From Virgibacillus sp. NKC19-16 (lineage in GTDB: Bacteria > Bacillota > Bacilli > Bacillales > Amphibacillaceae), in contig NZ_CP074373.1 of NCBI RefSeq assembly GCF_021560035.1, positions 1,546,001-1,610,000 on the forward strand: 64,000 nt of DNA, written 5' to 3'. The position numbers were made by a program, and so were the translations under genes. The notes below the pieces were generated by a model. It had not been told where the DNA came from and did no database searches. It was given only the letters and a program-made list of their open reading frames with translations. How positions within the stretch are numbered: position 1 is the first letter of the stretch; every line of letters begins with the position of its first letter. Shown in pieces: positions 16,642 to 27,475 of this stretch.

Positions 16642-18309
16642 TTATATTTCCATTATAATCGGCAGTACCATTGGCCTGCGTTTAGTTTTGTCATGAAGAA
16701 ATGGTGCTATTGTGTCGGTTATTTCATTTTTGATTTCTGACCATTGAGTCGTTCTTCTTTCCATCACTTTTTCCAAGTGGGCAGAAACCTTTTTCTGTGC
16801 TTCATTTATCAAGTCTTCTGATTCTCTCATATAAACAAATCCCCGTGAGATAATATCCGGACCTGAAGCAATTTTAAATTCCTTCATGTTGATGCTTACA
16901 ACAACAATAACCAAGCCTTCTTCAGATAAAATGCGACGATCGCGAAGTACGATATTTCCAATATCACCAATACCACTACCATCAACATATATCGACCCGG
17001 AAGGAATTTTTCCGGCTATTATTGCATTATCTTTCCCCAGTGCCAGTACATCACCATTATCCATAACAAATGAATGGGTTGGATCAATACCTGTTGCGTC
17101 CGAAAGCTTTAAATGTTCTTTCAGCATTCTGTATTCACCATGAATTGGCATGAAATATTTCGGTTGCATAAGGCGAAGCATCAGTTTTTGATCCTCCTGC
17201 GTTCCATGCCCTGATGTGTGGATATTACTTAAGGGACCATGAACAACTTCTGCGCCACCACGATACAATTTATTAATTGTCCTACCAACACTAACTGCAT
17301 TTCCCGGGATTGGTGATGAAGAAAATACAACAGTGTCCCCAGGTATCATTTGTATCTGTCTGTGTGTGCCATTTGCAATACGGGAAAGAGCTGCCATTGG
17401 CTCACCTTGGGATCCTGTACAGAGAATTGTTACTTCCTGTGCAGGGAGACGGTTGATTTGATTTGGCTCAATGAATGTATCTTTAGGAGCTTGAATGTAG
17501 CCCAGCTCCTGGCCGAGATTGATTGCTGACTCCATGCTGCGGCCAAACACAGCAACTTTACGATTGTGCTTCACGGCAGCTTCTATAACCTGCTGAAGCC
17601 GGTAAATATTGGAGGCAAACGTTGCAAAAATTAATCTGCCGTCAACCCGGCCAAAAATATCATTAATATTTTCCCCAACCACTTTTTCCGACATAGTGTA
17701 GCCCGGAATTTCACTGTTTGTACTATCTGAAAGCAAGCAAAGTACGCCTTCTTTGCCTATTTCAGCCATTTTTGTCAGATTGGCCGGTTCGCCAACAGGG
17801 GTGAAATCAAATTTAAAATCACCGGTGTGAACAATATTTCCAGGAGGTGTTTTAACAACAATGCCATAGGAATCGGGAATACTGTGCGTTGTACGGAAAA
17901 AGCTGACAGAAGTTTTACGGAATTTAATAACATCATCTTCTTGAATTGTATTTAATTTAGCATTTCTTAATAAACCATGTTCATCCAATTTGTTTTTAAT
18001 TAAACCGAGCGCGAGTTTTCCAGCATAAATTGGTACATTAATTTCACGTAAGAGATATGGAATACCTCCAATGTGATCTTCATGTCCATGTGTTACGAAT
18101 AATCCTTTTATTTTATCTTGGTTTTGTACTAGATAGCTATAATCTGGGATGACATAGTCGATGCCGAGTAATTCGTCTTCAGGAAATTTCATGCCTGCAT
18201 CGATTAAAATTATTTCATCCTGAAATTGTACGGCATACGTGTTTTTCCCTATTTCACCTAGCCCACCTAGTGCAAATACGGCTGTTTGATCATTTTTCAC
18301 AAACTTCAT
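16642..18309 (-). CDS. rnjA: Ribonuclease J1
   Basis: A 555-residue endo-/5'-exoribonuclease of the metallo-beta-lactamase/beta-CASP class, central to mRNA turnover and rRNA maturation in Bacilli. Metal-binding motif HGHEDHIGG is near residue 75; further ligands are in HTGDFKFDF, the beta-CASP domain spans about 210-350, and [10 protein letters not shown] and MPIHGEYR are present near 370-395. Full family length. It starts 4 bases after rpoY stops, so the two are co-transcribed, as in B. subtilis. Confidence 0.95.
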   Translation of the reverse strand: MKFVKNDQTAVFALGGLGEIGKNTYAVQFQDEIILIDAGMKFPEDELLGIDYVIPDYSYLVQNQDKIKGLFVTHGHEDHIGGIPYLLREINVPIYAGKLALGLIKNKLDEHGLLRNAKLNTIQEDDVIKFRKTSVSFFRTTHSIPDSYGIVVKTPPGNIVHTGDFKFDFTPVGEPANLTKMAEIGKEGVLCLLSDSTNSEIPGYTMSEKVVGENINDIFGRVDGRLIFATFASNIYRLQQVIEAAVKHNRKVAVFGRSMESAINLGQELGYIQAPKDTFIEPNQINRLPAQEVTILCTGSQGEPMAALSRIANGTHRQIQMIPGDTVVFSSSPIPGNAVSVGRTINKLYRGGAEVVHGPLSNIHTSGHGTQEDQKLMLRLMQPKYFMPIHGEYRMLKEHLKLSDATGIDPTHSFVMDNGDVLALGKDNAIIAGKIPSGSIYVDGSGIGDIGNIVLRDRRILSEEGLVIVVVSINMKEFKIASGPDIISRGFVYMRESEDLINEAQKKVSAHLEKVMERRTTQWSEIKNEITDTIAPFLHDKTKRRPMVLPIIMEI

Positions 18310-18313
18310 CTAT

Positions 18314-18523
18314 TTACACATTCTCCGTAGTGAAATTCTCGGATTGCTTTTCGTAATTTAAATGTGCTTCATTTAATACATGGATATACTCGATATTTAA
18401 CTCGCGATCGCTTAATTTATTGCGTACCTCACGTTCAGATTCTGCTTCTACATATAAACTCTTTGTGCGTTCGCGAACAGGAACTTCATGTGGTAATTCT
18501 TGAAATAATACTTTATAAATCAT
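18314..18523 (-). CDS. rpoY: RNA polymerase epsilon subunit
   Basis: A 69-residue protein, the exact length of B. subtilis RpoY (YkzG), with [25 protein letters not shown] and [16 protein letters not shown] in order and an acidic C-terminus. RpoY binds core RNA polymerase at its downstream face. I place the start at ATG 18523, which has AAGGAG 7 bases upstream; the frame continues upstream over that site. First gene of a two-gene operon with rnjA. Confidence 0.92.
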   Translation of the reverse strand: MIYKVLFQELPHEVPVRERTKSLYVEAESEREVRNKLSDRELNIEYIHVLNEAHLNYEKQSENFTTENV

Positions 18524-18572
18524 TTCATCTCTCCTTAATTTCATTTTCTATTGTATTTACAATTTTTAAGAT

Positions 18573-18617
18573 GGCTAAAGGCAAGCATGTTCTCAAAAGA
18601 CAAAACGTACCTTTAGC
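18573..18617 (-). promoter_or_regulatory. Leader hairpin upstream of rpoY-rnjA
   Basis: GGCTAAAGG (18573-18581) pairs with CCTTTAGC (18610-18617), giving an 8-bp stem and a 28-base loop. It lies 50 bases upstream of the rpoY start on the minus strand. It lacks a U-tract, so it is not an ordinary terminator. RNase J1 operons are candidates for autoregulation by leader cleavage, but that is inference. Confidence 0.4.
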
Positions 18618-18724
18618 TTGAATGTTATTTATTTAAAGATTCCGTATTTAAAAGGCTTCCGTAAAATGTGTTTCCGTAACATAGCTATATATTCAATGGT
18701 ACCTTGTTGTTGTGATTGGTTTTA

Positions 18725-18820
18725 TCAATGGTTGTCTTTTTCACAAGTTGTAGGTACACGTCCTTGGCCTAAAAAGTCCTTCCAGCGTTTCTTTAGCTTT
18801 TCTCTTAGGCGTTTTAGCAT
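18725..18820 (-). CDS. Possible 31-residue basic peptide upstream of rpoY
   Basis: The frame MLKRLREKLKKRWKDFLGQG continues RVPTTCEKDNH and stops. It is a strongly basic amphipathic helix with a polar tail. GGAAGGAG lies about 12 bases before ATG 18820; an in-frame ATG nearer that site (18832) is too close to it. The gene would be about 200 bases upstream of rpoY on the same strand. I do not recognise a family; it may be spurious. Confidence 0.4.
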   Translation of the reverse strand: MLKRLREKLKKRWKDFLGQGRVPTTCEKDNH

Positions 18821-19020
18821 GTGGACACACATCTCCTTCCTGAAAATTTAAGAAAAGCAACAAAAAACGTTCAACCGATCCAATCCCTCTTATCTATAGT
18901 ATAGTACGATTGGAGGGAAATTGAAATAATAATACTTCATTTGTACGAAAAATTTATTATTACCCCTATTTTTTACAGAGAAGTGATTCTTATACTAAAA
19001 TGATGGGAGGAGGAGATGGA

Positions 19021-19794
19021 ATGAATAAAAAGATTGTCTTTTTTGATATTGATGGCACACTTTTGGATCATGATAAAAAAATTCCCTTATCAACAAAACA
19101 AGCTATTGAAAAGTTGAAACAAAATGGGGTGTATGTCGCAATAGCAACAGGCCGGGCACCGTTTATGTTTGAAGATATTCGAAAGGAATTGGGTATTGAA
19201 TCATTTGTTAGTTTTAACGGCCAATATGTTGTTTTTGAAGGAGAAACCATTTACAACAATCCACTGGGACAGGAAGAACTTGCTATGCTTTATGAAAACG
19301 CAAGGGAACGGAATTATCCCATGGTTTTTATGGATGAGAAATATATGCGAGCATCTGAGGGAGATCATCCTCAGATCACAAAAAGTATGGATAGTCTGCA
19401 TTTTGATTACCCGGAAGTTGATCCGGACTTTTTTAAAGTTAACACAATATATCAGGCATTATTATTTTGTGAAGTGAACCAAGAGAAACCTTTTATCCAA
19501 AATCATGGGTCATTGGAATTTGTTAGATGGCATGAATACTCTTGTGATGTGTTGCCTGGTGGGGGATCAAAAGCTGTAGGTGTTAAAAAACTGATAGAAG
19601 CAAGTGGTTTACATATCGACGATTCCTACAGTTTTGGTGATGCGATGAATGATATGGAAATGACTTCTGAGGTAGGTACAGGTGTAGTGATGGGAAATGG
19701 GGCGCCTCAGCTCAAACAAATAGCGGATTATATTACGGATGATGTGGAAAATGACGGCATTGCTAAAGGGCTGAGGAGGCTCGGGTTAATTTAA
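19021..19794 (+). CDS. ykrA: HAD-family phosphatase (Cof type), YkrA
   Basis: A 257-residue hydrolase of the HAD superfamily, Cof subfamily. Motif I is FFDIDGTLLD (nucleophile Asp), motif II is ATGR, and motifs III/IV appear as SKAVGVKKL and SFGDAMNDMEM. The C2-type cap lies between about residues 85 and 190. These enzymes dephosphorylate sugar phosphates, FMN or pyridoxal phosphate; the true substrate is not evident. ATG 19021 follows GGAGGAGGA. Position next to def matches B. subtilis ykrA-ykrB. Confidence 0.88.
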   Translation: MNKKIVFFDIDGTLLDHDKKIPLSTKQAIEKLKQNGVYVAIATGRAPFMFEDIRKELGIESFVSFNGQYVVFEGETIYNNPLGQEELAMLYENARERNYPMVFMDEKYMRASEGDHPQITKSMDSLHFDYPEVDPDFFKVNTIYQALLFCEVNQEKPFIQNHGSLEFVRWHEYSCDVLPGGGSKAVGVKKLIEASGLHIDDSYSFGDAMNDMEMTSEVGTGVVMGNGAPQLKQIADYITDDVENDGIAKGLRRLGLI

Positions 19795-19801
19795 AAATAA
19801 A

Positions 19802-20101
19802 GCTACTTTCTAAAATATTGGGACTGCACCAAAGGTTCGTCCCACCGAAGACATTTGTTGCTTTTGACACAAAAGATATAGAATGCGACGTTTCTTGATA
19901 TGATTGTTAATCCACCGCTCCGGTAATACACTTCGCTTTCCGCGGGCAGCTGCTGAGCCCTCCTCGTGCTGGCGCACTGCGGGGTCTCACCTAGGCCTCT
20001 GCTCCCGAACGGCGATTATAGCAAATACGTATAGCAAACAGTAACTACGTCGCAGTTTATATCAACTACGAAGTTTTAAAAGCAGTAATACTGAAAAGAG
20101 C
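19802..20101. repeat. MITE-like repeat R3
   Basis: Inverted relative to R1 and R2. It opens with the GGGAC/GTCCC hairpin (19821-19848) followed by CATTTGTTGCTTTTGACAC. It contains a shortened GC-rich module at 19917-20015 and ends with TACGTCGCAG...TATATCAACTACG...TTTTAAAAGCAGTA. It fills the gap between ykrA and the terminator that hosts the intron. Confidence 0.75.
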
Positions 20102-20110
20102 TAAAAATAA

Positions 20111-20145
20111 AAACAACAGCTACTTCTCCAGGTAGCTGTTGTTTT
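20111..20145. terminator. Terminator of ykrA / def, intron insertion target
   Basis: A 13-bp stem AAACAACAGCTAC/GTAGCTGTTGTTT with an 8-base loop. The group II intron begins one base after the final T of this hairpin. Confidence 0.85.
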
Positions 20146-22273
20146 GTGTGCCCTACTGTTGCACAATCTAGGTGGTTCAAATCCACCCGTTAACTTTTCC
20201 CTTTAAAGTAACGTAGCCGAAGTAGATATCCTCCCTCCGATTTGGAGAAGGATGGACAGGGTGTCCTCTGTGAAGAGGAATCTGAAAGGTCTGCAGGCAA
20301 ATTCCAGCCCGGAACAGTGTGTGAACCAGAGGTGGCGGCGATGTCGGGTGACCCGCCAAGATAACGGGGAAGCCTATGTAAAGCATATCCTGCAGGAAAA
20401 CTAGTAAAGGGAAACGACCTGTTGGGCGCATCGACGTGATTAGGGTCAGGATGGATGGAATAGAATGTGTAATTACTGGGGGAAGCACTGTAGACTCCTA
20501 TCGGTAAATATCGATAGGTAGGGGAGGTATAATCTAAAAAGGGAAAGCCGAACCGATGGTACTGCAGGTGGCGGATGGCTCCGTAGTAGTGATGAAATCC
20601 GAGCCGATGAATGCTGGTGACAGTTTGGAGGGGAAAACTCGGATGAGTGGATGCATGATGTCATCCAACCCATAGCGTAATCAAAAGTTACGATATGGAG
20701 GTGAAGGGACCTGCTTCGTCAACATTGTGAATGGAAGTGAGTGGGAAACGTAACGCCTTAAATGAGAGTAGGTTCATCAAGAGGGGAAATGTCCCGCCGA
20801 ACATGAACAGTCATGTAAGGATACAGGTGAACTGGCGACCTGAGTATATCGTAAGGGATAGGAGCGATTGGTTTAACCTAGACACGTAATTCCTTGCGGT
20901 GGAATGAGAAAGGAATCGTTTCTTGTAGCGACTATAAGACCAATGTGGTGAGTAAGCGCGAAGGTGGTGATAAAAATGCGACCAAAGCGTAAATACTATT
21001 CAATTATTGACAAGGTCTATCGTATGACCAACTTGCACGAGGCCTGGAATGCCGTCAAGGCAAATAAAGGAAGTGCAGGAGTGGACGGAGAAACCATCCA
21101 ATGGTTTGAGGCACAATTAAGCCAGAATCTCACAGAGATTCAGCGTCTGATAAGAGAAAAACGTTATCGATCTGAACCTGTGCTTCGCCACTATATTGAA
21201 AAGGATAATGGGAAAGAACGTCCGCTTGGGATTCCTACAGTTAGAGATCGAATTGTCCAACAAGCAGTCAGACAAATGATTGAACCCTTGTTTGACCGTG
21301 AGTTCTATAGGCACAGCTACGGATTCAGAAAAGGACATTCGCAACATCAAGCGCTGGATACAGTGAAAAGGGCTAAACAAAGTGGATATGAATATGTAGT
21401 GGATCTGGATATTCAATCGTATTTTGATACGATTCCACATGACCAGCTCATGGAGAAGATTAAAACTAAAATTGCCGATGGACGAGTGCTTGACCTCATT
21501 GAAATGTGGTTAAAAGCAGGTGTCATGGAAGATGATCAGTTGTATGACACAACAGTCGGCTCTCCGCAGGGCGGTGTCATCAGTCCACTTATTGCGAACG
21601 TATATTTGGATGAATTCGACTGGAAAATGAATCAACAAGGGTTTCCAGTTGTGCGTTTTGCGGATGACGCGATTGTATTCTGTAAGACAAAAACAAAAGC
21701 TGAACGTGCCTATAAAGCAGCTAAAGGAATCCTAGAAGATCATCTTAAACTCACGATGCATCCTGAAAAGACGAAAGTTGTTCATTTTGACGAAGGTTTT
21801 CGGTTTCTAGGCTTTGATTTTTGGAAAGATTACATGGTACTTCCAGAGGAAAGGGTCAGAAAGTATAAGGATAAAATAAGAATTTTATCCAGAAGGCAAC
21901 AGGGGAAAAGCCTTGAAGAGATGATTCGCAAATTGAATGAAGTAATTCGTGGATTTGCCAACTATTTCAAAATCGGTAATGTGAAGAAAAAGTTCACCCG
22001 ACTGGATGAATGGATTCGAATGAGAGTTCGATCCTATATGAGGAAAAAGAGATCAATGGAATCCAATTGGCGCATACCAAACAAAGCATTGACACAAGCT
22101 GGACTACTCTCATTGGTTGACTTATTCACCAACCGTTCCTAATTCGCGAGTGAAATAAGGAAACAAACTCACTCCCGGAAATGGGGAACTGACGGAGTGA
22201 AAGCCGTATGCGGGAAATCCGCATGTGCGGTTTGACGAGAGGTCGGAGGGTGAAAGCCCTCCTCCTACTCTAC
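20146..22273 (+). mobile_element. Class C group II intron
   Basis: About 2.1 kb. It starts GTGTGCCC, the class IIC 5' end seen in the Oceanobacillus iheyensis intron, and contains the conserved GGGTGTCC...GGAATCTGAA region of domain I. The 3' end holds domain V (GAAAGCCGTATGCGG...CCGCATGTGCGGTTT, near 22197-22233) and domain VI (GGAGGGTGAAAGCCCTCC, near 22244-22262), ending near 22273. A reverse transcriptase gene lies in domain IV. Insertion directly after a terminator hairpin is the class C habit. It occupies the ykrA-def gap and ends 2 bases before the def stop codon. Exact ends are good to a few bases. Confidence 0.88.
20976..22142 (+). CDS. ltrA: Group II intron reverse transcriptase/maturase
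   Basis: A 388-residue intron-encoded protein. RT motifs are intact: GKERPLGIPTVRDRIVQQA, YGFRKGHS, DLDIQSYFDTI, SPQGGVISPLIANVYLDEFD and the catalytic RFADDAIVF. A maturase (X) domain follows from about 280. There is no HNH endonuclease domain, typical of class C enzymes. ATG 20976 follows AAGGTGGTGAT. The protein should help the intron splice and reverse-splice into DNA. All key residues are present, so the element could be active. Confidence 0.92.
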   Translation: MRPKRKYYSIIDKVYRMTNLHEAWNAVKANKGSAGVDGETIQWFEAQLSQNLTEIQRLIREKRYRSEPVLRHYIEKDNGKERPLGIPTVRDRIVQQAVRQMIEPLFDREFYRHSYGFRKGHSQHQALDTVKRAKQSGYEYVVDLDIQSYFDTIPHDQLMEKIKTKIADGRVLDLIEMWLKAGVMEDDQLYDTTVGSPQGGVISPLIANVYLDEFDWKMNQQGFPVVRFADDAIVFCKTKTKAERAYKAAKGILEDHLKLTMHPEKTKVVHFDEGFRFLGFDFWKDYMVLPEERVRKYKDKIRILSRRQQGKSLEEMIRKLNEVIRGFANYFKIGNVKKKFTRLDEWIRMRVRSYMRKKRSMESNWRIPNKALTQAGLLSLVDLFTNRS

Positions 22274-22274
22274 T

Positions 22275-22826
22275 TCATTCAATTGGTTTTGCGTTCTCCG
22301 GTACTGCGAATGGATCATCTTTATTGATATGATCGTAAAACATAATGCCATTGGTATGATCAATCTCATGCTGAAAAATAATGGCAGGATATCCTTTTAA
22401 TCGTAATTTTAAGGGGTTGCCATCCATATCGGTTGCTCTTACCGTAATACGTGCATGACGTGGAACAAACCCATCGACATTCCGATCAACAGAGAGGCAT
22501 CCTTCGCCACTTGATAAATATGCTTTTTCAACCGAATGACTAATGATCTTCGGATTAACTAATCCATAATTGTAAAGTTTACCATTAGAATCTTCGAAGT
22601 GGATGGCTGCTAGTCGCTTATTAATGCCCAATTGTGAAGCGGCTAATCCGACGCCTGCTCTCAGGTCATACTTTTCAGCTGTTTCTTCATCCTGACTATT
22701 TTTTAAAAATGCAATCATATCATTTAATAATTGTCTATTCTCATCGCTTAAAGGAACTTCCACCTCATCTGCCATTGTCACTAAAGATGGGTGGCCTTCG
22801 CGAACAATATCTTTCATTGTTATCAT
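22275..22826 (-). CDS. def: Peptide deformylase
   Basis: A 183-residue iron/zinc hydrolase that removes the N-formyl group from nascent proteins. Motif 1 [10 protein letters not shown] has Ser where Pro is common, motif 2 is EGCLSV with the metal Cys, and motif 3 QHEIDH carries the two metal His and the catalytic Glu. Length and N-terminus ([15 protein letters not shown]) match the longer Gram-positive type 2 enzyme (YkrB/DefB). ATG 22826 follows AAGGAGTGATTGTT; a GTG at 22835 overlaps that site. The intron lies immediately 3'. Confidence 0.94.
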   Translation of the reverse strand: MITMKDIVREGHPSLVTMADEVEVPLSDENRQLLNDMIAFLKNSQDEETAEKYDLRAGVGLAASQLGINKRLAAIHFEDSNGKLYNYGLVNPKIISHSVEKAYLSSGEGCLSVDRNVDGFVPRHARITVRATDMDGNPLKLRLKGYPAIIFQHEIDHTNGIMFYDHINKDDPFAVPENAKPIE

Positions 22827-22988
22827 AACAATCACTCCTTATACTCACATCAATATCTATTTTATCATAACTAGAGCTTATATTTCATAAATTTTCTACA
22901 CGACAAGCTAAAAATTGATGCTATTTTTATACAGTTTTGTGTTATACTATGAAAAGTAAATCATGGAGTTAGGAATTAGGAGGTAAGT

Positions 22989-23690
22989 ATGCGTATCCCT
23001 TTAAAAAAATCAATCATTATTCTTTCAATCAGCTTAAGTACAATCTTAGCTGGATGTAGTGGAGAATCAACGGAACAACAAATACATAATCATTTGGAAG
23101 AGGCTGTTTCATTAGAAGAAGGATTTGAACAACAGCAAGAGGAAATCACCGAATTAGAAAAGCAGGAACAGGAATTATATAGCCAACTTATTGATTTAGG
23201 CACGGATGAATTTGACCAAATTCAAGAAATTTCCCAGCAGGCTATTGATATCGTTGACCAACGATCGGAAAAAATAGAGTTGGAAAAAGAGAGTATTGAT
23301 GCATCTCAAGAAGAATTCAATCAGGTTTCAGACTTGATTGAAGATCTTGAAGAAGAAGAGACCAAAGCCAAAGCGGAGGAAATGTATAATGTAATGGATA
23401 ATCGTTATACTGCTTATGATGATTTGTATACGGCATATACTGAATCTTTGGAATTGGAAAGAGAATTGTACACCATGCTGCAGCAGGAAGATTTGGAACA
23501 GGAAACGTTAACAGATCATATTAACACCATAAATGAAAGTTATCAGCAAGTACTTGAAGCGAATGAACAATTTAATGAATATACGGTTGAATATAATGCC
23601 TTAAAACAGGAATTTTATGAATTAGCTGGTATAGATGTAGAATATGAAGAGAATCCGGCCGGTGATGAGGACGAAGGAACGTCTGAATAA
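22989..23690 (+). CDS. ykyA: YkyA-like cell-wall-binding lipoprotein
   Basis: A 233-residue lipoprotein: signal peptide with lipobox ILAGC, then a long Glu/Gln-rich coiled-coil from about residue 35 to 215 and an acidic tail. It matches the YkyA family, annotated as putative cell-wall-binding lipoproteins with no defined role. Position between def and pdhA is as in B. subtilis. ATG follows TTAGGAGG. A very strong terminator follows, so it is separate from the pdh operon. Confidence 0.87.
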   Translation: MRIPLKKSIIILSISLSTILAGCSGESTEQQIHNHLEEAVSLEEGFEQQQEEITELEKQEQELYSQLIDLGTDEFDQIQEISQQAIDIVDQRSEKIELEKESIDASQEEFNQVSDLIEDLEEEETKAKAEEMYNVMDNRYTAYDDLYTAYTESLELERELYTMLQQEDLEQETLTDHINTINESYQQVLEANEQFNEYTVEYNALKQEFYELAGIDVEYEENPAGDEDEGTSE

Positions 23691-23702
23691 ATATGTAATT
23701 GT

Positions 23703-23742
23703 AAGGGAAGAAATAATCAATTGATTATTTCTTCCCTTTTTT
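23703..23742 (+). terminator. Terminator after ykyA
   Basis: Stem GGGAAGAAATAATC/GATTATTTCTTCCC with a short AATT loop and six T. Confidence 0.88.
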
Positions 23743-25170
<1,428 letters not shown>

Positions 25171-25173
25171 ATC

Positions 25174-26151
25174 ATGGCACAAATGACAATGATTAAAGCA
25201 ATCACCAATGCCTTGCAGACCGAATTAAAGAATGATGAGAATGTGCTTGTATTTGGTGAAGATGTTGGCCAAAATGGCGGCGTATTCCGTGCAACTGAAG
25301 GCCTGCAGGATGAGTTCGGTGAAGACCGTGTATTTGATACGCCATTAGGTGAATCCGGAATTGGTGGCCTTTCAATCGGTCTAGGTTTACAAGGTTTTCG
25401 ACCGGTAATGGAAATTCAATTCTTCGGCTTCGTATTTGAAACAATGGACTCTATTAATGGACAAATGGCTCGTATGCGTTATCGCTCCGGTGAGGCACAT
25501 AATTCTCCGGTCACAATCAGAGCACCATTTGGTGGCGGTGTGCATACACCAGAGCTGCACGCAGATTCATTGGAAGGTTTAATTGCTCAACAACCAGGGA
25601 TGAAAGTTGTTATTCCTTCTACACCATACGATGCAAAAGGTTTATTGCTTTCGGCTATTCGCGATAATGATCCGGTTCTATTCTTAGAACATATGAAATT
25701 GTATCGCTCATTCCGTGGAGAAGTACCAGAGGAAGAATATACCATTGATCTCGGGAAAGCTGATGTGAAACGCGAAGGAAAAGACGTAACAATTGTTGCC
25801 TATGGTGCAATGGTTCATTCAGCTTTAAAAGCGGCAGACGAACTTGAAAAAAATGATATAGATGCTGAAGTTATAGATTTGCGCACCGTCTCACCGATTG
25901 ATATTGAAACAATTATTGAGTCTGTGGAGAAAACAAATCATGTGGTTGTTGTCCAAGAAGCACAACGTCAGGCGGGTGTCGCTGCAAATGTTGTTGCTGA
26001 AATTCAAGAAAGAGCAATTCTGCATTTGGAAGCACCCGTACTACGTGTTACAGCTCCAGACACTGTATTTGCATTCTCTGATGCGGAAGAAATCTGGTTA
26101 CCTAACGAAAAAGACATCATAGAAAAAGTAAATACCGTAATTAATTATTAA
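25174..26151 (+). CDS. pdhB: Pyruvate dehydrogenase E1 beta
   Basis: A 325-residue transketolase-like subunit forming the E1 heterotetramer with Pdh[16 protein letters not shown], the TPP-contacting Glu in [22 protein letters not shown] and [11 protein letters not shown] near the C-terminus are all characteristic. AAAGGAG lies 11 bases upstream of the ATG. Translationally close to pdhA; pdhC follows after 24 bases with its own strong ribosome site. Confidence 0.95.
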   Translation: MAQMTMIKAITNALQTELKNDENVLVFGEDVGQNGGVFRATEGLQDEFGEDRVFDTPLGESGIGGLSIGLGLQGFRPVMEIQFFGFVFETMDSINGQMARMRYRSGEAHNSPVTIRAPFGGGVHTPELHADSLEGLIAQQPGMKVVIPSTPYDAKGLLLSAIRDNDPVLFLEHMKLYRSFRGEVPEEEYTIDLGKADVKREGKDVTIVAYGAMVHSALKAADELEKNDIDAEVIDLRTVSPIDIETIIESVEKTNHVVVVQEAQRQAGVAANVVAEIQERAILHLEAPVLRVTAPDTVFAFSDAEEIWLPNEKDIIEKVNTVINY

Positions 26152-26175
26152 AATCGTGATAGGAGGTAAGTAATA

Positions 26176-27471
26176 ATGGCATATGAATTTAAATTGCCTG
26201 ACATTGGTGAAGGCATTCACGAAGGCGAAATTGTGAAATGGTTTTTCAAAGAAGGCGATGAAGTAAAAGAAGATGACGTATTGTGTGAAGTTCAAAATGA
26301 TAAATCTGTTGTTGAAATTCCTTCCCCGGTAGATGGGACTGTTAAACAGATTCACGTAGAGGAAGACTCTGTAGCAGTTGTTGGTGACACACTCATTACC
26401 TTTGATGCAGAAGGCTATGAATCTGATGAAGCGGATGCTTCAGATGAAGGCGGAGAAGAAAAAGAAGCGGAGACAGCCTCAAAAGGTGAAGAAGATAAAG
26501 AAGAGCAAGAAAAACAAGCGGCTAAAACGTCTGAAAGTGATGATGAAACAGATGATAAGCGTGTTATAGCAATGCCTTCTGTGAGAAAATATGCACGTGA
26601 TAATGATGTGAAGATTCAAGCAGTAAATGGCACAGGTAAAAACGGTCGTATTTTAAAAGAAGATATCGATAGCTTCTTAAGTGGTGATCAAAAAGCTGAA
26701 ACAGCTGATACAACTGAAACAGCGGATCAAGAAGAAAAACAAACGACTTCTGCTGCTCCAAAAGCAGAATATCCGGAAACGCGTGAGAAAATGAGTGGTA
26801 TTCGTAAATCAATTGCCAAATCAATGGTTAATTCAAAAACGAAGGCTCCACATGTCACCCTGCACGATGAAGTAGATGTTACAGACCTAGTGGCACATCG
26901 CAAGAAATTTAAACCAGTCGCTGCAGAACAGGACATTAAATTAACGTACATGCCTTATGTTGTAAAAGCGTTAGTTTCTGCTTCGAAAAAATATCCAATT
27001 ATGAATGCTTCCATTGATGATGAAACAGACGAAATTATTAACAAGCATTATTATAATATTGGTATCGCAGCAGATACAGATAGGGGTTTAATGGTACCAG
27101 TAGTGAAAGATGCTGATCGCAAATCCATTTTTTCAATTTCTCAAGAGATAAATGAGTTGGGAGAAAAGGCAAGAGATGGTAAACTGAAACCAGATGAAAT
27201 GAAAGGTGCTTCAAACACAATTTCAAACATCGGTTCAGCTGGTGGACAATGGTTCACACCTGTCCTAAATTACCCTGAAGCAGCTATTCTGGGAATCGGA
27301 CGTATTGCTGATAAACCAATTGTTAGGGACGGAGAAATAGTAGTAGCACCCGTACTTACATTATCATTGAGCTTTGATCACCGTATTGTTGATGGGGCTA
27401 CTGCACAATTAGCTCTAAATCAAATCAAACGAGTACTAAGTGATCCACAATTAATTATGATGGAGGCGTAG
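26176..27471 (+). CDS. pdhC: Dihydrolipoamide acetyltransferase (PDH E2)
   Basis: The 431-residue core-forming E2. One lipoyl domain (1-78) has the lipoylated Lys43 in NDKSVVEI. An acidic linker, the peripheral-subunit-binding domain (about 134-172, [19 protein letters not shown]) and a second linker follow. The catalytic domain (about 200-431) ends with the active-site motif [12 protein letters not shown]. The linkers are Glu/Asp/Lys-rich rather than Ala/Pro-rich. AGGAGG precedes the ATG. Confidence 0.95.
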   Translation: MAYEFKLPDIGEGIHEGEIVKWFFKEGDEVKEDDVLCEVQNDKSVVEIPSPVDGTVKQIHVEEDSVAVVGDTLITFDAEGYESDEADASDEGGEEKEAETASKGEEDKEEQEKQAAKTSESDDETDDKRVIAMPSVRKYARDNDVKIQAVNGTGKNGRILKEDIDSFLSGDQKAETADTTETADQEEKQTTSAAPKAEYPETREKMSGIRKSIAKSMVNSKTKAPHVTLHDEVDVTDLVAHRKKFKPVAAEQDIKLTYMPYVVKALVSASKKYPIMNASIDDETDEIINKHYYNIGIAADTDRGLMVPVVKDADRKSIFSISQEINELGEKARDGKLKPDEMKGASNTISNIGSAGGQWFTPVLNYPEAAILGIGRIADKPIVRDGEIVVAPVLTLSLSFDHRIVDGATAQLALNQIKRVLSDPQLIMMEA

Positions 27472-27475
27472 AATT

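Noticed and set aside
20177-20673. Minus-strand frames of 66-103 codons
   Set aside because: They lie in the structured domains of the group II intron and are by-products of its RNA sequence.
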